Shown: piece by piece, positions 8,551 to 15,302 of the stretch
How the letters are laid out: every line of letters starts with the position of its first letter
How positions within the stretch are numbered: position 1 is the first letter of the stretch
NCBI GenBank assembly: GCA_905234985.1
Contig: CAJOJQ010000017.1
Location: 43,191-107,190, forward strand
Direction of reading: 5' to 3'
Source of the DNA: an uncultured Christensenellaceae bacterium
Lineage (GTDB): Bacteria > Bacillota > Clostridia > Christensenellales > Aristaeellaceae
DNA length: 64,000 nucleotides
Made by a program: the position numbers and the translations under genes
Notes under the pieces: generated by a model
What the model saw: only the letters and a program-made list of their open reading frames with translations
Told to the model about the DNA's origin: nothing
Database searches by the model: none

Positions 8551-9424
8551 GGGTGCGTTCCTCCGATTCCGGTATGATTTCCGATTCGGAAACGGTTTCG
8601 GGAAGTTTTTCCGGCGCTTCCGGCACTTCCGGCGTTTCAGGGACTTCCACGGGGGCGGCTTCCGTTATTTCGGATTCCTGAACGGCTTCCGCCGTCGGTT
8701 CTTCATCGGGCCGAACCCAGGGGGAAGGCTCCTTGGCTTCTTCCACTTCCGCCGCTTCCTCGGTTTCCGCTTCGTCGGCGGCTTCCTCGTCCTCCGTGCA
8801 TTCTTCCTTAGGCGGTTCGGGCACGATGGCGGGTTCGTCCGCCCTGCCGAAGAGGCGCTGATGCATGGGGGCTTTCTTTTCTTCCTTGGCGGCGGGCTTT
8901 TCGGAGGATTCGCCTTCCGGGCTGAGCGCGTCGGACAGCGCGGTGTTCTGGGTGGACTCCACCGATACGCGCACTTCCTTCACCTCGATGCCGGAGGAGG
9001 CCACCAGATACTGCTTGATCTGCTTTTGCAGGGAGGCCACCGCCAGAGGGATGGAAATGTTGTTGGCCAGGGTAACGACCAGATCCACCACCACGCCTTC
9101 CCGGTTGGTGAGGATATTCATGGTGTTGACCTGGATTTCCTCATGCAGGTCGATGCATTTCTGCACCTGGTTTTCAATGGCCTTCACCGCGATGCGCAGC
9201 TCGCCGCTTTCCGTGCGCTGAATCACGAATTCATTGCGCTTGACGATGCAGCGGCGGAGCAGCAGAACCAAATACACGCCGAAAGCCGCCAGCAGAACGG
9301 CGCAGACGATATACAGGATATTATTGTTCGCCTGAAGCCCCTGCAAAAACAGCAATACGCCGGAAGCGAGGTTCAGCAAAGCGCCGAAACACAAGATCAG
9401 GCGATCCCACAACTTCATTTTCAT
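8543..9424 (-). CDS. amaP: Alkaline-shock membrane anchor protein AmaP
   Basis: Anchors Asp23 to the membrane in Staphylococcus. The 293-residue protein has two N-terminal transmembrane helices (about residues 7-62) and an Asp23-like domain (about residues 75-160). The rest is a long, low-complexity acidic tail of Glu, Ala, Pro and Ser that makes up nearly half of the protein. AAGGAG precedes the ATG by 8 nt. The tail composition resembles those of the two neighbouring genes, suggesting that all three gained matching disordered extensions. Confidence 0.85.
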   Translation of the reverse strand: MKMKLWDRLILCFGALLNLASGVLLFLQGLQANNNILYIVCAVLLAAFGVYLVLLLRRCIVKRNEFVIQRTESGELRIAVKAIENQVQKCIDLHEEIQVNTMNILTNREGVVVDLVVTLANNISIPLAVASLQKQIKQYLVASSGIEVKEVRVSVESTQNTALSDALSPEGESSEKPAAKEEKKAPMHQRLFGRADEPAIVPEPPKEECTEDEEAADEAETEEAAEVEEAKEPSPWVRPDEEPTAEAVQESEITEAAPVEVPETPEVPEAPEKLPETVSESEIIPESEERTHE

Positions 9425-9495
9425 TGAATTCGCTCCTTTTTATACCGGTTCACAGCGCCGCGCGGCGCTTTTCAAAAGGAAACTGGATCGGCATA

Positions 9496-10293
9496 TCAGG
9501 CGCGGACACGGCCGTGGGGCCGCTTGGGGGAAGACTCCGGCTGGGCGTCTTTCCCGGGCTGCGTCTTTTTGCGGGTTTTGGTTTTGGGGGCTTCCTCCTG
9601 AACGGGGGCTTCGGCGGGCGCGTCCTGGGCGGTCTGTTCGGCTTCCGCAGGGTCGGCTTCCAAGCTGGCTTCCTCGACCAGCACGTCGCTGTCGAATTCC
9701 GCGTCCTCCTGCACGGGTTCCGCCTGCGCGTCCTGGGGAACGACGGGTTCCGCGGGGGCTTCGGCCTCCTGGGGCTTTTGCTCCTCCTTCGGAGCTTCCG
9801 GCGCCGGCGTCGGCGCGGGGGCGGGCGTTTCAGGCTCGGCCAGCACGGGATTCTTGGTGGCCTCTAAGATGTTCTGGGTCTGCTTCTTTTCTTTTTCAAA
9901 GCTGACGCCCTGCACGTGTACGTCCACGCGCACTACGCGCAGGCCGGTCAGGCTTTCCAGGGCGCGGCGCACGTTTTCCTGCACCTCGGCGGAGACTTTC
10001 TGGATGGGGTAGCCGTATTCCACGATGATGTACAGATCCACCGCCGCTTCCTGGCTGCCCACTTCCACCTTCACGCCCCGGGTGATGTTCCTGTTGCGGC
10101 CCAAAATATCGCTGAAGCCGCCGCTGACGCACATCCCGGCGATGCCCTCGATTTCATTGGCGGCCACGCCGGCGATGGTGGCGATCACTTCATTGGCATA
10201 ACTGATGGTGCCGCCGTTCTGCAGATCCACGTCCACCTTGGTGACGGGGAGGTTATCTTTCTTTGCAGTTTTCTGCGGGTTTTTTTGCGGCAT
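9496..10293 (-). CDS. Asp23/Gls24 family envelope stress protein
   Basis: The Asp23 domain occupies about residues 15-125 and includes ISYANEVIATIAGVAANEI and DLYIIVEYGYPIQKVSAEVQ, typical of Gls24/Asp23 proteins that coat the membrane through AmaP. Residues ~135-265 form a Pro/Ala/Glu-rich disordered region that ends in a basic RKKTQPGKDAQ stretch. The family is usually 110-160 residues, so the tail is an addition. It is the first gene of the leftward cluster, with AAGGAGG before its ATG and a good promoter upstream. Confidence 0.87.
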   Translation of the reverse strand: MPQKNPQKTAKKDNLPVTKVDVDLQNGGTISYANEVIATIAGVAANEIEGIAGMCVSGGFSDILGRNRNITRGVKVEVGSQEAAVDLYIIVEYGYPIQKVSAEVQENVRRALESLTGLRVVRVDVHVQGVSFEKEKKQTQNILEATKNPVLAEPETPAPAPTPAPEAPKEEQKPQEAEAPAEPVVPQDAQAEPVQEDAEFDSDVLVEEASLEADPAEAEQTAQDAPAEAPVQEEAPKTKTRKKTQPGKDAQPESSPKRPHGRVRA

Positions 10294-10322
10294 ACAAAAG
10301 CACCTCCTTAAAAGGATATTTC

Positions 10323-10351
10323 ATTATAGCAGATTTTGGGGCGTTTGGCAA
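10323..10351 (-). promoter_or_regulatory. Sigma-A-type promoter for the asp23 cluster
   Basis: Minus strand: TTGCCA (10346-10351), 17-bp spacer, TATAAT (10323-10328). It lies about 30 bp before the asp23 start and probably drives the whole asp23-to-thiI cluster. Confidence 0.75.
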
Positions 10352-10358
10352 CTAAAAT

Positions 10359-10609
10359 CGTTACTACTCAGCCTTACGGCTTCGTAGTAACGCGAAAGGG
10401 GGAAGGATTCCCCCTTTCGGGAACCTCCTGCGGTTTTTCCTAAAATTCCTGCGGAATTTCCGGGCGGAAAAACCGCAAGGAAGGAAAATTTCATCTGGTC
10501 GTCTGCGCTCCCTCCTGAAATTTTCCGTCCTCCCGGCGTACACGCCGCCGGTGCGGATTAAAAGTCGGGGGCTGCGGCCCCCGACACCCCCTGGGGTTGA
10601 GTAGTAACG
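10359..10609. repeat. Nested palindromic intergenic element bounded by a 12-bp inverted repeat
   Basis: A perfect 12-bp inverted repeat (10359-10370 and 10598-10609, CGTTACTACTCA type) bounds ~250 bp. Nested inside are hairpins GTTACTAC/GTAGTAAC, GAAAGGGGG/CCCCCTTTC, CGGTTTTTCC/GGAAAAACCG, GGAAAATTTCA/TGAAATTTTCC and GTCGGGGGC/GCCCCCGAC. There is no credible reading frame. It looks like a miniature mobile palindrome or a multi-hairpin RNA between asp23 and aspS. Confidence 0.6.
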
Positions 10610-10650
10610 CGATCAACGCTGAATGCTATTGAAAAGTCTACCCTTTTATG

Positions 10651-10700
10651 TCTTTCTCGGAAGGGGGAGCGGGGGAAACCGCTCTTTGGTCACAAAGAGC
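10651..10700. repeat. Truncated copy of the GGGGGAAACC hairpin family
   Basis: Shares TTTCTCGGAAGGGGGAGC and the left arm GGGGGAAACCGCTCTTTG (10671-10688) with the copies near 35.1 kb and 48.5 kb. The right arm matches only CAAAGAGC (10693-10700) before diverging. It lies just past the aspS stop and may serve as its terminator. Confidence 0.6.
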
Positions 10701-10716
10701 CCGGAAAAAAGCTGTA

Positions 10717-12006
10717 TTACGGCGTGATGCGGTTGGGGCCGCGGAACAGGAACATGACTTCCTTGATGCTCAGGCCCAGCAGCAGCATGGTGAGACGGTC
10801 CACGCCTAAGCCGAAGCCGCCATGGGGCGGGCAGCCGTAGCGGAAGAAATCCATGTAGAATTTCACGTCCTCGCCCAAGCCTTTTTCGTCGGCCTGCTTG
10901 CGGAGCTGCTCATAGCGGTGTTCGCGCTGTGCGCCGGTGGTGATTTCGGTGCCGCGCCAGATGAGGTCGTAGCCCAGGGGCATGCCGTGCTCGTCCCGCA
11001 TATGATAGAATGCGCGCTTTTCGGGGCCGTAATCCGTAACGAAGAGGAATTCATGGCCGAACTTGTCCATGGACAGCTTGGCGCAGAGGTGCTCGGCGTC
11101 GGTGGTCAGGTCGTTTTTCTCGCTGTCGTCCACCTTGTAGCGGTACCGTTCTTCCAGTTCCTTATACACGTCCGCCAGCTTCATTTCCGGGAAGGGCAGG
11201 GTGGGCACGATGGTGTCCAGGCCGTAGAGGGCCTTGATCTGGTCGCCGTACTTTTCCTGCACGTTCTTGAGGGCGTATTGCAGCAGCTCCGCTTCAAAGA
11301 CCATCACGTCCCGGAAGGAGGTGATGTAGCTCATTTCCACGTCAAAGCCGGTGAATTCGGTGGCGTGCTTGTTGGTGAAGGACTTTTCGGCGCGGAACAC
11401 GGGGCCCACTTCAAAGATGCGGTCAAAGCCCGCGGCCATGGCCATCTGCTTGTAGAACTGGGGGCTCTGGGAAAGGTAGGCTTTCCGGTCGAAGTATTTG
11501 AGTTCGAACACGTCGCTGCCGCTTTCGCTGGCCGCGCCGATGAGCTTGGGGGTGTGGATTTCCATAAAGCCCTTGCTGCGGCAGAAATCCCGCATGGAAC
11601 CCACCAGCTCGGTCTGGGCCTTGAAGATCAGGGTGTTCTTGTCGCTGCGCAGGTCCACCCAGCGGTAGTCCATGCGGCTGTCGATGGCGGCGTCCTTGGT
11701 GAGGGGCAGGGGCTCGGCAATGGAGAGGATTTCCATTTCCTCCGGCAGCATTTCCTTGCCGCCCATTTTCACGTATTCATTTTCCACCACGGGGCCGATG
11801 CAGGTGACCACGCTTTCCACGGTGAGCTGATCCACGATGGCGGCCAGATCGGGGTGCTTTTCCTTTTCGATGGTCACCTGCAGGCGCCCGGAATGGTCGC
11901 GGATGACCAGGAAGGCCATGGTGCGCTTGTTGCGCAGGTTTTCCACAAAGCCCTGGATTTTGTTGGTTTCGCCGCAGACGATGTTGGCAATGAGATTTCG
12001 GTTCAT
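10717..12006 (-). CDS. aspS: Aspartyl-tRNA synthetase, archaeal/eukaryotic-type
   Basis: Charges tRNA-Asp. The protein is only 429 residues, has an N-terminal OB-fold anticodon domain (about residues 10-105) and a class II catalytic core with FRAEKS and the C-terminal GFGLGVDRLTMLLLG, and lacks the ~150-residue GAD insertion of bacterial AspRS. That is the compact archaeal type, found as a second or replacement enzyme in some Clostridia and often non-discriminating, mischarging tRNA-Asn for GatCAB. Discrimination cannot be judged here. AGGAG precedes the ATG. Confidence 0.9.
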   Translation of the reverse strand: MNRNLIANIVCGETNKIQGFVENLRNKRTMAFLVIRDHSGRLQVTIEKEKHPDLAAIVDQLTVESVVTCIGPVVENEYVKMGGKEMLPEEMEILSIAEPLPLTKDAAIDSRMDYRWVDLRSDKNTLIFKAQTELVGSMRDFCRSKGFMEIHTPKLIGAASESGSDVFELKYFDRKAYLSQSPQFYKQMAMAAGFDRIFEVGPVFRAEKSFTNKHATEFTGFDVEMSYITSFRDVMVFEAELLQYALKNVQEKYGDQIKALYGLDTIVPTLPFPEMKLADVYKELEERYRYKVDDSEKNDLTTDAEHLCAKLSMDKFGHEFLFVTDYGPEKRAFYHMRDEHGMPLGYDLIWRGTEITTGAQREHRYEQLRKQADEKGLGEDVKFYMDFFRYGCPPHGGFGLGVDRLTMLLLGLSIKEVMFLFRGPNRITP

Positions 12007-12051
12007 GTTTTTCTATCTCCTATCTTTATGATTGAGTAAACAACTGTCAGA

Positions 12052-12510
12052 TCATTTATTTTTCATGCAGATACCGCAGGGAGAATAACCCATATCACGG
12101 ACAGCTTCAAAGGTGGAGACGATTTCTTTCCGGTGCTCCGGCAGGATTTTCTTTTCCGCGGAGCATCCAACCCGATGAAACTTATTCGTTTCGGTATTAA
12201 CGATGAATACCTCCAGCCCTTCCTCTGTGCCCAAATCGGCGCGGGTCTTGAGCGCGTCTAAGCCCTCCGGAAGGACCAACCTGAGTTCATCCAAGCTCTT
12301 TGCCGAATCATAGCCGCATGCATAGCCCAATTGAAAGATGGACATTTCTTTCTCGGATAGCGTGACCGGCGGGGTATAATCCCTGGCAGACTGAGCGGCC
12401 TCCACGGACACCCACGAGGAATAAGCCGATAAATAATCCGTGACCGCACCGGCGACCGGCACAAGGGCTATCAGACACAGCAGAAGGATAAAAGCAAGCC
12501 GCTTTTTCAT
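12052..12510 (-). CDS. Secreted protein with a C-terminal Ada-like zinc-binding domain
   Basis: The 152-residue product starts with a signal peptide (about residues 1-22, ending near GAVTDY). Its last ~50 residues contain VNTETNKFHRVGCSAEKK and GYSPCGICMK. This spacing of His and three Cys resembles the small Ada-type domain found at the ends of secreted nucleases and some ComEC/MBL-fold proteins, usually starting F(Y)VxNTxxxxFHxxxC. The start is decided by GGGAGG seven bases before the ATG at 12510. It has no catalytic domain of its own. Confidence 0.65.
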   Translation of the reverse strand: MKKRLAFILLLCLIALVPVAGAVTDYLSAYSSWVSVEAAQSARDYTPPVTLSEKEMSIFQLGYACGYDSAKSLDELRLVLPEGLDALKTRADLGTEEGLEVFIVNTETNKFHRVGCSAEKKILPEHRKEIVSTFEAVRDMGYSPCGICMKNK

Positions 12511-12573
12511 GTTGTTTCCTCCCATCGACATTCTTTCTGCTGTATATTGATCACAACCGGCTGAATCATCCCG

Positions 12574-13839
12574 TCAGCAATCTGTTTTTGCGATTTCTTC
12601 CGCCGCGCTTTCCAGCGCGATTTCCTTTTCTTCCTTGGTTTCCATGTTGCGCAGCTTCACCGTGCCCCGGGCATACTCGTCACCGCCCACGATGACGATA
12701 TACTTGGCCCCGATCTTATCGGCGAACTTGAATTGTGCTTTCAGGGAACGGCCCGTCAAATCGGAATCGGCCTTTACGCCCTTTTCCCGCAGCTTCTGGG
12801 CGAAGGTGAAGGCGGGAATTTTCATGTCCGCGCCTAAGTTCGCCACGTACACGTCGGTAACGGAGGGCATTTCGGGCAGCAGGTTCTGGTTGCGCAGCTC
12901 CATCAAAATGCGTTCCGCGCCGATGCCGAAGCCCGCCGCCGGGGTGGCGGGACCGCCGAGCTGCTCCACCAGCCCGTCGTACCGGCCCCCGCCGCACAGG
13001 GCCAGGCCTTCCCGGCCCGCCTGCATGATGATCTCGAACACGGTTTTGGTGTAGTAGTCCAGGCCCCGCACGATGTGGGGATCGATCTGGAAGGGGATGC
13101 CCTGGGCGGTCAGAAGCGCCTGCAATTGCTCAAAGTGTTCTTTGCACTCGTCGCACAGGCAGTCCAGGATCAGGGGCGCGTCCTTCACGATGGCCTTGCA
13201 TTTTTCTTCCTTGCAGTCCAGGATGCGCAGGGGGTTTTTCTCAAAACGGCCCTGGCAGGTTTCGCACATTTCGTGGATGCGTTCGCCCAAGTAGTTTTTC
13301 AGGGTCTGGTGGTACTTGGGGCGGCACGCCGGACAGCCGATGGAATTGATGTGCACGCACAGGTTTTTGAGACCCAGGCCGGTGAGGAAGCCGTACAGGG
13401 TGGAAATCAATTCCGCTTCCACCGTGGGCTCCTTGCCGCCGAAGCATTCCATGCCGAACTGGTGATGCTCCCGAAGACGCCCGCTCTGGGGATTCTCATA
13501 GCGGAAAATGGGCGCGTTCAGATAATACACCTTGCAGGGCAGCGCTTCCTGGAACAGGTGATTTTCGATGAACGCACGCACGGCTCCGGCGGTGCCCTCC
13601 GGCTTTAAGGTAATGGAACGGTCGCCCTTGTCCTTGAACGTGTACATTTCCTTCTGCACGATGTCCGTGGTATCGCCCACGCCGCGCAGGAAAAGTTCGG
13701 TATGCTCGAAAACGGGGGTGCGGATTTCCCGGTAGCCCGCCAGCTTCGCCGCCTCCCGTTCCTTCTGCTCGATCCACTGCCACAGATAGGCGTCCTGGGG
13801 AAGCATGTCCCTTGTGCCCTTGGGCGCTTGCGTCAACAT
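12574..13839 (-). CDS. hisS: Histidyl-tRNA synthetase
   Basis: Class II synthetase charging tRNA-His. The 421-residue protein has APKGTRDM at the N-terminus, the histidine-binding LALCGGGRYDGLVE motif (about residue 275) and a C-terminal anticodon-binding domain. Residues ~175-215 contain several Cys (SIGCPACRPK, CETCQGR, CKEEKC, CLCDEC) in the insertion domain, in pairs that could bind zinc. Expression is likely controlled by the T-box upstream. AGGAGG lies 10 nt before the ATG. Confidence 0.95.
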   Translation of the reverse strand: MLTQAPKGTRDMLPQDAYLWQWIEQKEREAAKLAGYREIRTPVFEHTELFLRGVGDTTDIVQKEMYTFKDKGDRSITLKPEGTAGAVRAFIENHLFQEALPCKVYYLNAPIFRYENPQSGRLREHHQFGMECFGGKEPTVEAELISTLYGFLTGLGLKNLCVHINSIGCPACRPKYHQTLKNYLGERIHEMCETCQGRFEKNPLRILDCKEEKCKAIVKDAPLILDCLCDECKEHFEQLQALLTAQGIPFQIDPHIVRGLDYYTKTVFEIIMQAGREGLALCGGGRYDGLVEQLGGPATPAAGFGIGAERILMELRNQNLLPEMPSVTDVYVANLGADMKIPAFTFAQKLREKGVKADSDLTGRSLKAQFKFADKIGAKYIVIVGGDEYARGTVKLRNMETKEEKEIALESAAEEIAKTDC

Positions 13840-13947
13840 TTTGATTCATCCTCCTGTAAAAAAATACGCCCATGCAAACGCATGGGACGAAGAAAACCTT
13901 CGCGGTGCCACCCTGCTTGCGCACTGAAGGGGAGAATGGGATTTTCT

Positions 13948-13988
13948 GGGGGAAACCGCTCTTTGAAGGTCAAAGAGCGGTTTCCCCC
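13948..13988. repeat. GGGGGAAACC hairpin, copy inside the hisS leader
   Basis: Perfect 18-bp stem, GGGGGAAACCGCTCTTTG (13948-13965) with its complement (13971-13988), and a 5-nt loop. Same family as at 10.67, 35.08 and 48.53 kb. Confidence 0.8.
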
Positions 13989-13991
13989 CGA

Positions 13992-14108
13992 TCCGCAGCC
14001 TCAATCGTCGCAAGTCCGCTTCATGCGGACATTGCTCGTTTCGGCTGACCTCAGCGCGGACAGGGCATCCGCCACTGGCGGCTGTCCGCGCTTCGTCCCC
14101 TTCCGAGA
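13992..14108. repeat. Structured ~110-nt motif, copy 1 (covarying stems)
   Basis: Contains stem GCAA+GTCCGC, loop TTCAT, GCGGAC+A+TTGC (14010-14035). An 11-bp stem AGCGCGGACAG (14053-14063)/CTGTCCGCGCT (14082-14092) encloses the small hairpin CCGCC-ACT-GGCGG. Copy 2 at 38703-38812 has the same order, loops and stem lengths but different, compensated stem sequences. The CCCCTTCCGAGAAA box follows. Whether it is an RNA element or a mobile palindrome is open. Confidence 0.7.
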
Positions 14109-14322
14109 AAACCGCAAGGAATCCTTTCGATATTCCTGCATGGCTCGGAATATTACTCTCTCAGTCTGCGCCGCTTTTGCCCGATAACGCGGGGATGCGC
14201 CCGGAAATCCGGGAAGGCTCAGGGGTGTCTCCTTTGCTTTGGCGGCGCGCGTCTTTCAGCCTGCGGACGCGCTCTCTTTGTCCAGCCGACGGCAAAGCTG
14301 TTCCCGTCACAGCCCAGCAATC

Positions 14323-14351
14323 ATTATAAAAGGGAAGCGCCTTGATGTCAA
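14323..14351 (-). promoter_or_regulatory. Consensus promoter for the hisS T-box transcript
   Basis: Minus strand: perfect TTGACA (14346-14351), 17-bp spacer, perfect TATAAT (14323-14328). It lies between the degV-family stop and the T-box leader. Confidence 0.85.
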
Positions 14352-14371
14352 TAAAATTTCGCTTTTTCGCT

Positions 14372-15214
14372 CTATTTGGTGACAAACAGGATGCCCAATG
14401 TGCCCGGCCCGCAGTGGCAGGACACGGTGCAGCCCGCGCTGGTTTCGTAAATGTTCTGGAAGTCCGCGTATTTGCGGATGGTTTCCCGCGCGATTTCTAC
14501 CGCGCCGTCCGGCACCGGGGAATGGGTGATAAAAATGCGGTCCAGCCGCAGGTCCTTGCGATCCTTGAGCATGTCCTTCACATACTTTTCCACGCACTTA
14601 TCAAAGCTGCCCCGGTATTTTTCCACCACGCCCATGGCGCCGTCGCGGACGGCGATGCAGGGCTTGATTTTCAGCAGCTTGCTCCCCAGCAGGGTCACGG
14701 CGGAGCAGCGACCGCCCTTCTGCATATAGTCCAGCCTGTCCATGATGAAGCTGGCGCTGACCCGGCCCCGCATGGCATTGAGTTGGGAACAGATTTCCAT
14801 GGCGCTCAGCCCTTGGGCGGCCAGCTGGGCCGCTTCGATCACCAGATGCCCCTGGCCGGTGGACAGGTTCATGCTGTCCACCACGTATACGTTGGGATAA
14901 TTGGCCGCCGCGATGGTGGCGTTCTGGTAGCAGGCGGAAAACAGGGAACCGATGGTGACGTGGATCACCGCGTCGTACTTGGGGGACAATGCTCCGAACA
15001 GGCTGCGGTAGCTGTCCACGTTCACGGCGGAGGTGCTGCACAGGGCGCCGCCGTTATCCACGTGGCGGTAAATGATTTCGGGATTGATGTCCACGCCGTC
15101 CAGGTAGGCCTGGCCGTCCTTGATGACGGACAGGGGCGTGAGGGTGATATCGTACTGGGCAAGCAGCTCGGGCGATAAATCGCATGTGCTGTCCGCGGTG
15201 ACTTTGATGTTCAT
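14372..15214 (-). CDS. DegV family fatty-acid-binding protein
   Basis: The 280-residue protein belongs to the DegV/FakB family, which holds a fatty acid for phosphorylation by a FakA-type kinase. The N-terminus IKVTADSTCDLSPELL, the STSAVN segment (about residue 60) and a C-terminal GPGTLGILF are characteristic. No FakA-like gene is nearby. Read leftward, it is transcribed in the same direction as hisS but precedes a separate promoter. The upstream neighbour ends in a terminator, so it is probably monocistronic. Confidence 0.9.
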   Translation of the reverse strand: MNIKVTADSTCDLSPELLAQYDITLTPLSVIKDGQAYLDGVDINPEIIYRHVDNGGALCSTSAVNVDSYRSLFGALSPKYDAVIHVTIGSLFSACYQNATIAAANYPNVYVVDSMNLSTGQGHLVIEAAQLAAQGLSAMEICSQLNAMRGRVSASFIMDRLDYMQKGGRCSAVTLLGSKLLKIKPCIAVRDGAMGVVEKYRGSFDKCVEKYVKDMLKDRKDLRLDRIFITHSPVPDGAVEIARETIRKYADFQNIYETSAGCTVSCHCGPGTLGILFVTK

Positions 15215-15248
15215 AAGCGTCTCCTTTGACGGTCCGAATGTGATGCTG

Positions 15249-15276
15249 AAAAAGGGTCCCCTTCAAGGGACCCTTT
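15249..15276 (-). terminator. Intrinsic terminator of the CUT1 importer operon
   Basis: AAAGGGTCCC/GGGACCCTTT hairpin followed leftward by U residues, about 30 bp past the stop of the solute-binding gene at 15303. Confidence 0.85.
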
Positions 15277-15302
15277 CATTCTATCACAAACTGCCGCGTT
15301 TG

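Larger units (their letters stand above)
13858..14316 (-). ncRNA. T-box leader of hisS
   Basis: The minus strand carries the conserved antiterminator box AAGCAGGGTGGCACCGCG (13901-13918). It is followed by an intrinsic terminator, CCCATGCG/CGCATGGG plus a run of U (13858-13889), directly before the hisS Shine-Dalgarno. Stem I-like sequence (AGAGAGCGCG...GCTGAAAG) lies near the 5' end, and a CAC triplet in GAGACACCCC is a candidate histidine specifier. Uncharged tRNA-His would stabilise the antiterminator. The leader is ~460 nt because two repeat modules (13948-14110) lie between stem I and the antiterminator. Confidence 0.85.

Noticed and set aside
14161..14385. 74-residue minus-strand reading frame in the hisS leader
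   Set aside because: It spans the promoter and T-box stem I; no ribosome site.
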